A stretch of DNA of 64,000 nucleotides from an uncultured Winogradskyella sp. (GCF_947498005.1 NZ_CANMIW010000002.1:372001-436000), one strand, 5' to 3'. Positions 34,274 through 43,829 are shown, counted from the first letter of the stretch. Notes: a model not told the origin generated them from the sequence alone. Translations and numbers: made by a program.

Positions 34274-36460
34274 ATGTCAACGCTAAGATTTCATGCTGTA
34301 AAAGCATCATTAAAACGTAAACCTTTAAAGATTAAAGAAACTAAAAGACAGTCCGAAATCTTCGGATCTAATGTGTTTAATGAGGTTGCTATGCGCCAAT
34401 ATTTAACCAGTGAAGGCCTAAATAGTGTAACCGAAGCCGTAGAAAAAGGATCTAAAATTGATCGTAAAATCGCAGATCATATTGCCACAGGAATGAAGGA
34501 ATGGGCAATTTCTAAAGGTGTGACGCATTACACACATTGGTTTCAACCACTAACTGGTGCAACAGCAGAAAAACATGATGCTTTTTTTGAAACTATAGGT
34601 AATGGTTTAGCTATAGAAAAATTCGATGGTGGTCAATTAGTGCAACAAGAACCTGATGCATCTAGTTTTCCTAATGGTGGCATAAGAAATACTTTTGAAG
34701 CGAGAGGATATACAGCTTGGGATCCTACATCACCTGCATTTATATACGATGGTACATTATGTATCCCAACAGTATTTGTTTCTTATACTGGCGAAGCTTT
34801 AGATTATAAAACACCGCTTTTAAGAGCGCTGCATGCTGTAGATAAAGCATCAGTTGCCATCTGTAAATATTTTGATAAAAATGTAAAAAAGGTAACCGCT
34901 TCTTTGGGTTGGGAGCAAGAGTATTTTTTAATAGATAGAGCACTGGCAACATCAAGACCAGATATTTTACTCACTGGAAGAACGCTTTTTGGACATTCAC
35001 CAGCAAAAGGGCAACAGTTAGATGACCATTATTTTGGATCTATACCAACTAGAGCAATGTCTTATATGAGGGATTTAGAGCATCAATGTATGTTATTAGG
35101 TATTCCTGTAAAAACGAGACATAATGAGGTTGCACCAAACCAATTTGAATTAGCACCTATTTACGAGGAAGCTAATTTGGCTGTAGATCATAATTCCTTA
35201 TTAATGGATATTATGCAAAAGATAGCAAAGCGTCACGATTTTACAGTATTAATGCACGAAAAACCGTTTGTAGGTGTCAATGGATCTGGTAAACATAATA
35301 ACTGGAGTTTAAGTACAAATACAGGTGTTAATTTATTGTCGCCAGGGAAAACTCCTATGAGTAATCTACAGTTTTTAACATTTTTTATCAACACAATTAT
35401 AGCTGTACAAACGCACGAAGAATTATTGAGAGCAGCCATTGCATCTGCAAGTAATGATCATCGTTTAGGTGCTAATGAGGCTCCACCTGCAATCATATCC
35501 GTTTTTATTGGTGACCAATTAACTAAGGTGTTAAATGAGTTAGAATCCGTAACAAAAGGTAAACTATCACCTAAAGAGAAAACAGATTTAAAATTGAATG
35601 TTGTTGGTAAAATTCCTGAAATTTTAAGAGATAATACAGATAGAAATAGAACGTCTCCTTTTGCATTTACTGGAAACAAATTTGAATTTAGGGCCGTAGG
35701 GTCAACAGCAAATTGTGCTAATCCTATGACAGTTTTAAATTCAATTGTAGCAAAGCAACTTATAGATTTTAAAGTCGAAGTTGATAAGCTTATAGATGAT
35801 AAAGACATGAAGAAGGATGATGCTATATTCAACGTCCTTAGAGAGTATATTAAAACCTCAAAAGCTATATTGTTTGAAGGGAATGGATATAGTGAAGCAT
35901 GGGAAAAAGAAGCAAAGAAGCGTGGTCTAAGTAATAATAAGACAACACCTGAAGCATTAAAAATTAAAAAAGCAAAATCTACAATTGAGTTGTTTGAGAA
36001 TTTAGGTGTATTAAATAAAGTAGAATCAGAAGCACGCTATGAAATAGAAATCGAAGAGTATATTCTTCATGTTCAAATAGAAAGTAGAGTTAGTGGAGAT
36101 TTAGCAAGAAATCATGTTGTGCCAACTGCAGTAAAGTACCAAAATATTTTAATTAAAAATGTTATGGGCCTAAAAAGTATTTATGGCGATCATTATAAAG
36201 ATTATGCAAAAGAGCAGTTGTTATTAATTGAGCAAATTTCAAAACATATAGAGGCTATTAATTCATTAGTAACAAAAATGATTGATGGGCGTAAAATTAT
36301 TAACAAGTTAGAAGATTTAGATAAAAAAGCAGATGGTTATTGTCATAAAATAAAACCACTGTATGAAGATATCAGATATCATTGTGATAAATTAGAAATT
36401 ATGATAGATGATGAATTGTGGCCTTTAACGAAATATCGAGAATTATTGTTTACCAAATAA
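34274..36460 (+). CDS. glnN: Glutamine synthetase, type III
   Basis: 728 residues from the ATG at 34274 (MSTLRFHAVKASL). The length and motifs match GSIII: THYTHWFQPLTG near 90, GWEQEYFLID (metal-binding Glu), EVAPNQFELAPIYEEANLA, HEKPFVGVNGSGKHNNWSL, SASNDHRLGANEAPPA and NRTSPFAFTGNKFEFRAVG. A helical C-terminal region follows. It forms large double-ring dodecamers in known cases. With GSII next door, the cell has two routes for ammonia assimilation, probably used under different nitrogen supply. Confidence 0.95.
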   Translation: MSTLRFHAVKASLKRKPLKIKETKRQSEIFGSNVFNEVAMRQYLTSEGLNSVTEAVEKGSKIDRKIADHIATGMKEWAISKGVTHYTHWFQPLTGATAEKHDAFFETIGNGLAIEKFDGGQLVQQEPDASSFPNGGIRNTFEARGYTAWDPTSPAFIYDGTLCIPTVFVSYTGEALDYKTPLLRALHAVDKASVAICKYFDKNVKKVTASLGWEQEYFLIDRALATSRPDILLTGRTLFGHSPAKGQQLDDHYFGSIPTRAMSYMRDLEHQCMLLGIPVKTRHNEVAPNQFELAPIYEEANLAVDHNSLLMDIMQKIAKRHDFTVLMHEKPFVGVNGSGKHNNWSLSTNTGVNLLSPGKTPMSNLQFLTFFINTIIAVQTHEELLRAAIASASNDHRLGANEAPPAIISVFIGDQLTKVLNELESVTKGKLSPKEKTDLKLNVVGKIPEILRDNTDRNRTSPFAFTGNKFEFRAVGSTANCANPMTVLNSIVAKQLIDFKVEVDKLIDDKDMKKDDAIFNVLREYIKTSKAILFEGNGYSEAWEKEAKKRGLSNNKTTPEALKIKKAKSTIELFENLGVLNKVESEARYEIEIEEYILHVQIESRVSGDLARNHVVPTAVKYQNILIKNVMGLKSIYGDHYKDYAKEQLLLIEQISKHIEAINSLVTKMIDGRKIINKLEDLDKKADGYCHKIKPLYEDIRYHCDKLEIMIDDELWPLTKYRELLFTK

Positions 36461-36630
36461 GTACTTAAAACCTTGTTTTTCATTGTTTTGTTATGCTAGC
36501 ATAAGTATATCTACGTATATGAATTATTTATTATGTGTCGTTTGTCGATGACATTAAACTAGTTATCGAAAAGGTGGCTTAAAGTTGTTAAATTATTCAG
36601 TGGAGTCATTTTATAAGCCTGATTATGTCG

Positions 36631-36638
36631 TATTTTTG
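36631..36638 (+). promoter_or_regulatory. -7 promoter element of the small secreted protein gene
   Basis: TATTTTTG fits TAnnTTTG and lies 27 bases before the ATG at 36666. Confidence 0.55.
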
Positions 36639-36665
36639 TCTCGCTATTAATCAATAATTTATAAA

Positions 36666-36803
36666 ATGAAAAAGTTACTACTTAGTGTAGCGATACTTAT
36701 TGGAGCAACATTAGTTCTTTCACAAGATAAATCTGAGGATTTAAATCAAGTGACAACTGAAGATGTTGTTAACATTCAATCTTCGCTTCAAGCGGAATCT
36801 TAA
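36666..36803 (+). CDS. 45-residue secreted peptide of unknown function
   Basis: A short ORF with all parts of a gene: a TAnnTTTG promoter 27 bases upstream, an ATG start, a clear signal peptide (MKKLLLSVAILIGATLVLSQ), a 25-residue acidic, Ser/Gln-rich mature part, and a terminator hairpin 40 bases after the stop. There are no Cys and no known motif. It stands alone between GSIII and an outer-membrane protein. The mature peptide would be released to the periplasm or exterior. Confidence 0.72.
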   Translation: MKKLLLSVAILIGATLVLSQDKSEDLNQVTTEDVVNIQSSLQAES

Positions 36804-36843
36804 TTTTAAGATAAACCTAAGGTATTTATTACCACTAACATAG

Positions 36844-36875
36844 AGGATAAAATCGAATATCGGTTTTATCCTTTC
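36844..36875 (+). terminator. Terminator after the small secreted protein gene
   Basis: AGGATAAAATCG pairs with CGGTTTTATCCT (one G-U) around a 5-base loop, followed by a short T-rich tail. Confidence 0.75.
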
Positions 36876-36985
36876 TTTGTTTTACAGAATAATTAAGTTG
36901 GTGCTTTTATGTGCTGAATTATTTTCTATATTGCGAGCCGCCTCACTATCTATAATGACATAAGCTTATTTCTAATATAAGGTTT

Positions 36986-37660
36986 ATGACTTTAAAATTC
37001 AATGCTTTGATAAATTGCATTGCAATACCACTAGTTTGTTTAAATTCTGTCAGTGCTCAGGAGTCTACACTAAAAGCAGATAGAATAAACAAGCACAGAT
37101 ATGCTTTTTACAACAGTAGAGGAACAAACTCAATAGATTTAGCCATTGGTTCTTCAATCTTAGATATAGATTATCCTGACTTTGATTATGAATCGTATTT
37201 TAGAGTGGGTTATAAAAAGCATATAACTAGTCATTTAAGTTTGGGTTTAACTTTTAATAAGTATAACGTTGCTATAAATGATACTTATAACGAAGGATTT
37301 ATGTCTTTTGATCTCAATGCGGAATTTCTATTAAGTCCTTTTACAAAATTCTCTCCTTTTCTTTATGTTGGTGGTGGCTATAATGCTGCAAATTATTTTG
37401 AAACTGCTACAAATAAAGCTCAGGCTGGTTTTGGGCTAGAGTATATTATAACCACAAAATTGGGCCTTAAGCTTTTTGGAGAATACAATTATACATTCAC
37501 AGATGAACTCGATGGATTAATAAGTGGAGATACTGATGATTCGTTTATAAGAGTGGGATTAGGGCTTCATGTTTATTTTGGTGGTAAAAAGAAAAAGGAA
37601 ATGTATCAAAGAAAATTAAAAACAGTAATTAATTCCAACCTAATCGTTCCATATAATTAA
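36986..37660 (+). CDS. Outer-membrane beta-barrel protein
   Basis: 224 residues with a signal peptide ending SVSAQ at about 25. The mature part consists of alternating strands with aromatic girdle residues (FRVGYKKHITSHLSLGLTF, FSPFLYVGGGYNAANYF, GLKLFGEYNYTF, FIRVGLGLHVYFGGKKKK), typical of an 8-stranded OmpW/OmpA-N-like barrel. A basic tail follows. The specific role is unknown. No T9SS domain is present. Confidence 0.72.
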   Translation: MTLKFNALINCIAIPLVCLNSVSAQESTLKADRINKHRYAFYNSRGTNSIDLAIGSSILDIDYPDFDYESYFRVGYKKHITSHLSLGLTFNKYNVAINDTYNEGFMSFDLNAEFLLSPFTKFSPFLYVGGGYNAANYFETATNKAQAGFGLEYIITTKLGLKLFGEYNYTFTDELDGLISGDTDDSFIRVGLGLHVYFGGKKKKEMYQRKLKTVINSNLIVPYN

Positions 37661-37670
37661 ACGCAATTCT

Positions 37671-37678
37671 TACTTTTG
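37671..37678 (+). promoter_or_regulatory. -7 promoter element of purM
   Basis: TACTTTTG fits TAnnTTTG and lies 14 bases before the ATG at 37693, giving a short leader. Confidence 0.55.
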
Positions 37679-37692
37679 TACCACCAACACAA

Positions 37693-38877
37693 ATGTCCAT
37701 GAGTAATTCGGTTAGTAAAAGATATGCGCAAAGAGGTGTTTCAGCTTCAAAAGAAGATGTTCACAATGCAATTAAAAATATTGATAAAGGTTTATTTCCT
37801 AAAGCCTTTTGTAAAATAGTACCAGATTATTTAACAAACGATAATGATTATTGTTTAATAATGCATGCAGATGGTGCTGGTACAAAATCATCCTTAGCCT
37901 ACATGTATTGGAAAGAAACTGGAGATATTTCTGTATGGAAAGGTATTGCTCAGGATGCATTGATAATGAATATTGATGATCTACTATGTGTTGGGGCAAC
38001 GGATAATATTATGTTGTCTTCTACCATAGGAAGAAACAAAAATTTAATTCCAGGAGACGTTATTTCTGCAATTATTAATGGAACAGAAGAATTAATTGAA
38101 GATCTAAAGTCCTTCGGAGTCACAATTCATTCTACAGGTGGAGAAACTGCGGATGTTGGTGATTTAGTTAGAACCATAATTGTAGATTCTACTGTAACTG
38201 CTCGTATAAAACGAAGCGATGTTATAGATAACGCTAATATTACGGAAGGAGATGTTATCGTTGGTTTAGAATCATTCGGTCAATCCTCTTATGAAAAGGA
38301 ATATAATGGTGGCATGGGTAGTAATGGTTTAACATCTGCTAGACACGATGTGTTTTCTAAATATTTAGCTAATAAATATCCTGAAAGTTTTGATGCTGCT
38401 GTACCAGAAGATTTAGTGTATTCTGGCCAAACAAAACTAACTGATAGTGTAGAGAATACACCAATAGATGCAGGTAAGTTAGTACTATCACCAACCAGAA
38501 CTTACGCGCCAATTATAAAAGCAATTTTAGATAAATATAATAGTAACGACATTCACGGAATGGTGCATTGTAGTGGAGGAGCACAAACCAAAATTCTTCA
38601 TTTTGTTGATGATCTACATATTGTAAAAGATAATATGTTTACTGTTCCACCGTTATTTAAACTGATTCAAGAACAATCTAAAACAGATTGGAAAGAAATG
38701 TATCAAGTATTTAATTGTGGTCATCGCATGGAATTGTATGTAAAACCAGAAGTAGCAGATGCTATTATAGAGATTTCTAAGACATTCAATGTTGATGCCA
38801 AAATTATTGGTAGAGTAGAAGCTTTAGAGAAAAAGAAGTTAACGATTACCAGTGAATACGGTACGTTTACATATTAA
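37693..38877 (+). CDS. purM: Phosphoribosylformylglycinamidine cyclo-ligase (AIR synthase), Bacteroidota type
   Basis: Fifth step of purine synthesis, making aminoimidazole ribotide. 394 residues, longer than the usual 345 but typical of this phylum. Motifs are SKRYAQRGVS, HADGAGTKSSLAYMYW, DLLCVGATDN, STGGETADVGDLVRT (substrate binding) and GMVHCSGGAQTKILHF. A second ATG two codons later (37699) is an equally possible start. It is followed 20 bases later by DUF3078. Confidence 0.88.
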   Translation: MSMSNSVSKRYAQRGVSASKEDVHNAIKNIDKGLFPKAFCKIVPDYLTNDNDYCLIMHADGAGTKSSLAYMYWKETGDISVWKGIAQDALIMNIDDLLCVGATDNIMLSSTIGRNKNLIPGDVISAIINGTEELIEDLKSFGVTIHSTGGETADVGDLVRTIIVDSTVTARIKRSDVIDNANITEGDVIVGLESFGQSSYEKEYNGGMGSNGLTSARHDVFSKYLANKYPESFDAAVPEDLVYSGQTKLTDSVENTPIDAGKLVLSPTRTYAPIIKAILDKYNSNDIHGMVHCSGGAQTKILHFVDDLHIVKDNMFTVPPLFKLIQEQSKTDWKEMYQVFNCGHRMELYVKPEVADAIIEISKTFNVDAKIIGRVEALEKKKLTITSEYGTFTY

Positions 38878-38897
38878 GTTTAATTTTTTTTTCAGAC

Positions 38898-39902
38898 ATG
38901 AAAAACTATTCGTGGTTTATATTTAGTGCTTTTATTTTATGTACAAGCGTGTTGTGTGCACAACCAAATTCTTTGTTCTTTCAAAAGAAAAAAAATGATC
39001 AGATAATATTAGGTTGGCGAACACAAAAAGAAGTTGGTTTTAACTTAAATCAAGTTTCTTTTACTAATTGGAATTCTGGTGGTACCAATTCAATATCCGG
39101 AATTTTAACAGGGAAAGCTTCAGCAAAATACAAACAAGAAAAATGGTTTTGGAACTCTAACTTTAATATTAATTACGGATTAAATAAGCAAGAAGGACGA
39201 GAATTACGCAAAACTGACGATGCCATAGAAGTCATTTCTAATATAGGTTTAGAGAAAGATCCAAAAAGTAATTGGTTCTATTCTTCAAAGTTTAGTATAA
39301 ATACGCAGTTAGCCAATGGTTTTAATTATCCTGATAGAGATAATCCAATATCTAAGTTTTTAGCGCCAGGTTACATGTTTTTTGGAGTAGGTATGGAATA
39401 CGGAAGATTTATAGAACGTATGTCTTTTTATGGGTCGCCTTTTACTTTAAAAACCACTTTTGTCTTAGATGATGATTTGGCTAATAAAGGTGCTTTTGGT
39501 GTTGATCCTGCAATTTATGACCTAGAGGGAAACATTGTTAAGGATGGTGAAAAGATTAAGCAAGAATTAGGAATTTTATTAACTAATCAATATCAGCAAG
39601 AAGTTTTTGAAAACATTAAAGTGACTAGTCTTTTAAGACTGTACACGGATTACATTAATAGTTTTGGTAATATAGATTTAGAATGGGAACTTAATTTAGA
39701 CATGAAGGTTAATAAATTTGTAAAAGCGTCGTTAGGCTCACATTTGAGATATGATAATGATATTAAAGTTGAAGTTGAAACCAATGAAATGACAAATGAA
39801 GAAAATGTCATTGTTGGGCCAAAATTACAATGGAAACAAATTTTGGGTGTTGGTGTAGTTGTCGATTTAGATAACTTTTTGAAGTCTAATTCAAACTCGT
39901 AA
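38898..39902 (+). CDS. DUF3078 outer-membrane-type protein
   Basis: 334 residues with a signal peptide to about residue 22 (..TSVLCAQ). The mature chain matches the DUF3078 pattern: GFNLNQVSFTNWNSGGTNSI, then WFWNSNFNINYGLNKQ and WFYSSKFSINTQL, alternating beta-strands. It probably forms an outer-membrane barrel. The function of the family is unknown. It follows purM closely and may share its transcript. Confidence 0.82.
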   Translation: MKNYSWFIFSAFILCTSVLCAQPNSLFFQKKKNDQIILGWRTQKEVGFNLNQVSFTNWNSGGTNSISGILTGKASAKYKQEKWFWNSNFNINYGLNKQEGRELRKTDDAIEVISNIGLEKDPKSNWFYSSKFSINTQLANGFNYPDRDNPISKFLAPGYMFFGVGMEYGRFIERMSFYGSPFTLKTTFVLDDDLANKGAFGVDPAIYDLEGNIVKDGEKIKQELGILLTNQYQQEVFENIKVTSLLRLYTDYINSFGNIDLEWELNLDMKVNKFVKASLGSHLRYDNDIKVEVETNEMTNEENVIVGPKLQWKQILGVGVVVDLDNFLKSNSNS

Positions 39903-39912
39903 TTTTTGGTTG

Positions 39913-40572
39913 TTAAAGGCTACCTTCACTTAAATATTTATAGTCTTCTAGTTCCGTTAACGCATTAATTTTTTTAGTCGCTCCATTCTTTAGAAGATAA
40001 ATGGTATCCGAAGTATCTATAATGTGCTGATACATGTGATCCGTTATAATAATTATTTTGTTTTTCTTTTCTTCAGTAATTAACTTTTTCACAGTTTCAA
40101 TATATAAAGGTGCTATATGGGAGAAAGGTTCATCTAAAAAAACAATGTCGCACTTAGCCTTAAGAATAATGTAGGTTTCAATTATTCGTCTTTCGCCTCC
40201 AGACAGATTTTTAAATTTTGAATTTTCATAGCTAGCAAGCGATTCAAAGTTTTCTGAAAACAACTGCCATTCCATTTTATATAATTTAAAAATGAATGAT
40301 AACTTAAAACTACTTGGAATAAAGTTGTATTGAGGTAAATATTTAGCGATTCCTGTAGCGTATAATGGTTTTAGTATAGGTTTGTTGTCAATTCTAATAA
40401 GTTTATATTTTGGTTTCAGGTTACCAAAAGCAATGTTGAGCAAACTACTTTTTCCACAGCCATTGCTTCCTAAAATAGCTGTTACTTTTCCTGTTTCAGC
40501 CTTTAGGTAAATACCGTTTAAAATGCGTTTGTTCTTAAAGTAAAGTTCTACATTGTCTAATTCAAAAATCAT
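39913..40572 (-). CDS. ABC transporter ATP-binding subunit
   Basis: 219 residues: Walker A GSNGCGKSS (about 35), signature LSGGERR (about 125), Walker B CDIVFLDEPFS (about 145) and switch His in ITDHMYQHI. It is a stand-alone nucleotide-binding domain resembling LptB or daunorubicin-type ATPases. The 95-residue membrane protein encoded 61 bases upstream on the same strand is the only visible partner and is too small for a normal permease. Confidence 0.88.
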   Translation of the reverse strand: MIFELDNVELYFKNKRILNGIYLKAETGKVTAILGSNGCGKSSLLNIAFGNLKPKYKLIRIDNKPILKPLYATGIAKYLPQYNFIPSSFKLSFIFKLYKMEWQLFSENFESLASYENSKFKNLSGGERRIIETYIILKAKCDIVFLDEPFSHIAPLYIETVKKLITEEKKNKIIIITDHMYQHIIDTSDTIYLLKNGATKKINALTELEDYKYLSEGSL

Positions 40573-40633
40573 TTAATTCATATAAATTCGCTCCTTTAGT
40601 GCGATTAATATTGGGTTCTAGAAATATAAGTGT

Positions 40634-40921
40634 TTAAGTAAACTCTCTAAAAATGGTTAAGTAAATAACCGTTAGTAAACAATCTACTAAAAACATAATT
40701 GAAAAAAGCTTAAATGGCGAAATTCCTATGTTTTTATAAAACGTCAATTTGCGTTTATTAGGAGTTTCGCTCACATAATACCACGCAAAAACCGTAAGAA
40801 ACAATTTGGTTGCTATTGCTGGTGCTATCTGTGCATTAAAAAATGAGACAACCACAGTAATCACAAAAGACCAAACCACAAACGGTTTATAAAAAGATAG
40901 TATAGCTAGGAACCGATACAT
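40634..40921 (-). CDS. Small membrane protein next to the ABC ATPase
   Basis: 95 residues with three hydrophobic segments (about 5-30, 34-50, 70-92). No recognised family. The ATG lies one base after the stop of an upstream short frame (TAATATG). It is co-directional with the ATPase gene and could be a mini-permease or accessory subunit; this is inference from position only. Confidence 0.6.
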   Translation of the reverse strand: MYRFLAILSFYKPFVVWSFVITVVVSFFNAQIAPAIATKLFLTVFAWYYVSETPNKRKLTFYKNIGISPFKLFSIMFLVDCLLTVIYLTIFREFT

Positions 40922-40922
40922 A

Positions 40923-40988
40923 TTACATATTTAACGCTTCTTTTATCCGTTTTATTTCTCGAGCGACTGAGAGATGTTTTTTTAACAC
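40923..40988 (-). CDS. Possible 21-codon ORF or gene remnant upstream of the small membrane protein
   Basis: From GTG at 40988 the frame reads VLKKHLSVAREIKRIKEALNM and stops one base before the next ATG. The protein-like, amphipathic, basic composition continues a few codons upstream (PKSFKLE) with no ATG. A separate frame at 41046 gives ATG plus ten codons. It could be the end of a small gene broken by frameshifts, perhaps at the seven-A run at 40977-40983 (minus strand), or a leader peptide. Confidence 0.3.
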   Translation of the reverse strand: MLKKHLSVAREIKRIKEALNM

Positions 40989-41134
40989 CTCTAGTTTAAA
41001 AGATTTTGGTTATTCAGTGAAAACTGAAGCTTTCATTTTTAGCCATATATCACAACTAAAACTCTGTTCTTTATTATAAAAGTAAAATGTGCTTAACTAG
41101 TTTTAGTTAGTCACCTTTTATCTTAAAAAAATTG

Positions 41135-41142
41135 TATTTTTG
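41135..41142 (+). promoter_or_regulatory. -7 promoter element of prfA
   Basis: TATTTTTG fits TAnnTTTG and lies 21 bases before the ATG at 41164. Confidence 0.6.
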
Positions 41143-41163
41143 AATTCCAATTTTTGAAGAGCC

Positions 41164-42240
41164 ATGTTAGAGAAATTACAAATAATAAAACAACGTTTTG
41201 ATGAGGTAAATGACCTTATTATTCAACCAGATATTATATCAGATCAGCAACGCTATACAAAGCTGATGAAAGAATATAAGGATCTTAAATTAATTGTAGA
41301 TAAAGGCGAAATTTATAAAGAGGCTACAGACAATGTTACTGAGGCCGAAGAAATTATTGCAGATGGTTCTGATGCCGAAATGGTAGATATGGCTAAAATG
41401 CAATTAGAGGAGGCTAAAGAAACTATAGATAAGCTAGAAGAAGAAATTCGTTTTATGCTTATTCCTAAGGATCCAGATGATGCTAAAAATGTTGTAGTTG
41501 AAGTACGTGCAGGAACAGGTGGAGATGAAGCCAGTATTTTTGCAGGTGATTTATATAGAATGTATTCTAAATACTGTAGCGATAAGGGCTGGAGAGTGGA
41601 TGTAGTAAGTCAGAGTGACGGAACATCTGGTGGATTTAAAGAAATAATTTTTGAAGTTTCTGGTGAAGACGTATACGGAACATTAAAATTTGAAGCTGGT
41701 GTTCACCGTGTACAGCGTGTACCACAAACCGAAACCCAAGGTCGTGTTCATACAAGTGCTGCAACCGTTATGGTACTGCCAGAAGCTGAGGAGTTTGATT
41801 ATGAATTAGACATGACAGAAGTACGTATTGAGCGTACAACGTCTACAGGTCCTGGTGGTCAATCCGTAAATACAACCTATTCTGCAATAAAGCTGCATCA
41901 CGAGCCAACCGGAATGATTGTTAGTTGTCAAGATCAAAAATCTTCACATAAAAACTTAGAAAAAGCATTAAAGGTATTACGTTCGCGTTTATATGATTTA
42001 GAATTAGCCAAGCAACAAGCAGCAGATTCTGAAAAACGAAAAAGTATGGTAAGCTCTGGTGATAGATCTGCAAAGATTAGAACGTACAATTATCCACAAG
42101 GACGAGTAACAGATCATAGAATTGGTTTAACGCTTTACGATTTATCTAATATTATCAATGGTGATATTCAGAAAATTATAGACGAATTAATGTTAGCTGA
42201 AAACACAGAGTTGTTGAAAGCTAGTGATGATGTAATATAA
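41164..42240 (+). CDS. prfA: Peptide chain release factor 1
   Basis: Reads UAA/UAG stop codons and triggers release. 358 residues. The N-terminal helical domain is followed by the PxT recognition motif in RVPQTETQG (RF1 type, not SPF) and the catalytic GGQ in [15 protein letters not shown]. The context after GGQ ([17 protein letters not shown]) differs from the usual HVNKTDSAVR of proteobacteria, which I believe is normal for Bacteroidota. No frameshift is present, which rules out RF2-type regulation. Confidence 0.95.
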   Translation: MLEKLQIIKQRFDEVNDLIIQPDIISDQQRYTKLMKEYKDLKLIVDKGEIYKEATDNVTEAEEIIADGSDAEMVDMAKMQLEEAKETIDKLEEEIRFMLIPKDPDDAKNVVVEVRAGTGGDEASIFAGDLYRMYSKYCSDKGWRVDVVSQSDGTSGGFKEIIFEVSGEDVYGTLKFEAGVHRVQRVPQTETQGRVHTSAATVMVLPEAEEFDYELDMTEVRIERTTSTGPGGQSVNTTYSAIKLHHEPTGMIVSCQDQKSSHKNLEKALKVLRSRLYDLELAKQQAADSEKRKSMVSSGDRSAKIRTYNYPQGRVTDHRIGLTLYDLSNIINGDIQKIIDELMLAENTELLKASDDVI

Positions 42241-42244
42241 ACAC

Positions 42245-42268
42245 AAGCCTCTTTTTGAGGCTTTTTTT
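42245..42268 (+). terminator. prfA terminator that abuts the lepB start codon
   Basis: AAGCCTC / GAGGCTT with a TTTTT loop and seven Ts. The last T is immediately followed by the ATG of the signal peptidase gene at 42269. Confidence 0.85.
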
Positions 42269-42940
42269 ATGGACAAGAAAAAAATCATATTTCTCATTGC
42301 AGCATTTATAGTCTTCGTGATGTTGTTTAGATGGTCTGGAGTCATTAGGACGTATAGTATAAGTTCAACTTCAAGCGAACCAAATTTAAAAGTTGGAACT
42401 ACAATCTTAGGTTCTAGTTTAGTAAAGCCAAAACGATTAGACTTTGCATATTTTAAATATTCAGATAGTTTAGACGGTTGGACAATAGTGAAAAGATTAA
42501 TTGCGATACCAGCGGATACATTAGAATGTAAGAATGGGAATTATTTTGTTAATGGAAAAAATATTGATGAAGACCTAGATTTAAGATTCTTGTATAAGAT
42601 GTTACCTCAAGATTATGATACATATATAAAAAATAATGTTATAAATCCTGAACTAAATTCGCACTATAGAGCAGATACAATTAAAGTTTTTTTAGATGAT
42701 TCGTTTGTAAAAACACTTCCTGTAAAATTAGAAAGACACTATTACATGGGTATTGAAAGTTTATCTAAAGCCATTTTTCTTAATCATTCTAATTGGAATT
42801 TTAATAATTTTGGACCCATTGTAATACCAGAGGGGAAGTACTTTTTTTCAGGAGATAATAGAGATAATTCTTATGATTCAAGGTATAGAGGATTTGTAAA
42901 TGAAGCACATATATTAGGTACAGTTTTAATTAATTTTTAA
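42269..42940 (+). CDS. lepB: Signal peptidase I-like protein (S26)
   Basis: Cleaves signal peptides at the outer face of the inner membrane. 223 residues: a membrane anchor (about 5-24), a catalytic Ser in STSSEPNL (about residue 35; SxxP box), a catalytic Lys in TIVKRLIAIPADT, and box E GDNRDNSYDSRYRGFV near the end. A single anchor and an insertion between boxes D and E fit the family. Its start is right after the prfA terminator, and pyrF starts directly after its stop. Confidence 0.88.
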   Translation: MDKKKIIFLIAAFIVFVMLFRWSGVIRTYSISSTSSEPNLKVGTTILGSSLVKPKRLDFAYFKYSDSLDGWTIVKRLIAIPADTLECKNGNYFVNGKNIDEDLDLRFLYKMLPQDYDTYIKNNVINPELNSHYRADTIKVFLDDSFVKTLPVKLERHYYMGIESLSKAIFLNHSNWNFNNFGPIVIPEGKYFFSGDNRDNSYDSRYRGFVNEAHILGTVLINF

Positions 42941-43762
42941 ATGACAACAACTCAACTCACAACCCAAATTAACAAAAAGAAATCCTTTCTCTGCATAGGT
43001 TTAGATATTGATTTAGATAAAATTCCGAAGCACTTATTAAAAGAGGATGATCCCATTTTTGCTTTTAATAAAGCAATTATAGATGCAACGCATCATTTGT
43101 GTGTTGCATATAAACCAAATACCGCATTTTACGAAGCATACGGAATTAAAGGTTGGCAAGCTTTAGAAAAAACAATCAACTATCTAAACGAAAATCATCC
43201 CGAAATTTACACCATTGCAGATGCTAAACGAGGCGATATTGGTAATACAAGCACCATGTATGCGAAAGCATTTTTTGAAGATTTAGGGTTTGATAGTGTA
43301 ACGGTTGCACCTTATATGGGAAAAGATTCGGTAGAACCTTTCTTAGCTTTTGAAGATAAGCATACCATACTTTTAGCCTTAACATCTAATCAAGGAGCAT
43401 TTGATTTTCAAACAAAGACTGTGGATGGTGTTGAATTGTATAAGCAGGTTTTAGAGACTTCCAAATCTTGGAAAAACTCTGAAAATTTAATGTACGTTGT
43501 TGGTGCAACTAAAGCTGAATTTTTAGGAGATATAAGAAATATTATTCCAGATAATTTTTTACTTGTTCCTGGTGTTGGTGCACAAGGTGGAAACCTGCAA
43601 GAGGTTTGCAAGTATGGAATGAATAATTCAGTTGGTTTGTTAATTAATTCTTCAAGAGGAATTATTTATGCTTCAAACAAAATGGATTTTGCGGAAGCTG
43701 CCGCTAAAAAAGCGGAAGATTTACAATTGCAAATGGCTATTGAGTTAAATACAAATAGTTAA
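42941..43762 (+). CDS. pyrF: Orotidine 5'-phosphate decarboxylase (type 2)
   Basis: Last step of UMP synthesis. 273 residues, the longer PyrF type 2. The catalytic motif [11 protein letters not shown] (DxKxxD) is at about 90. [25 protein letters not shown] and [10 protein letters not shown] (phosphate loop) are present. The start codon immediately follows the lepB stop, so the two are cotranscribed. Confidence 0.95.
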   Translation: MTTTQLTTQINKKKSFLCIGLDIDLDKIPKHLLKEDDPIFAFNKAIIDATHHLCVAYKPNTAFYEAYGIKGWQALEKTINYLNENHPEIYTIADAKRGDIGNTSTMYAKAFFEDLGFDSVTVAPYMGKDSVEPFLAFEDKHTILLALTSNQGAFDFQTKTVDGVELYKQVLETSKSWKNSENLMYVVGATKAEFLGDIRNIIPDNFLLVPGVGAQGGNLQEVCKYGMNNSVGLLINSSRGIIYASNKMDFAEAAAKKAEDLQLQMAIELNTNS

Positions 43763-43829
43763 AGTCCAATTATTATATTAGGTTTTAGTTTCGTTGTTTT
43801 AAATCGCCAGGATTGTTAGTCTCTGTTAC

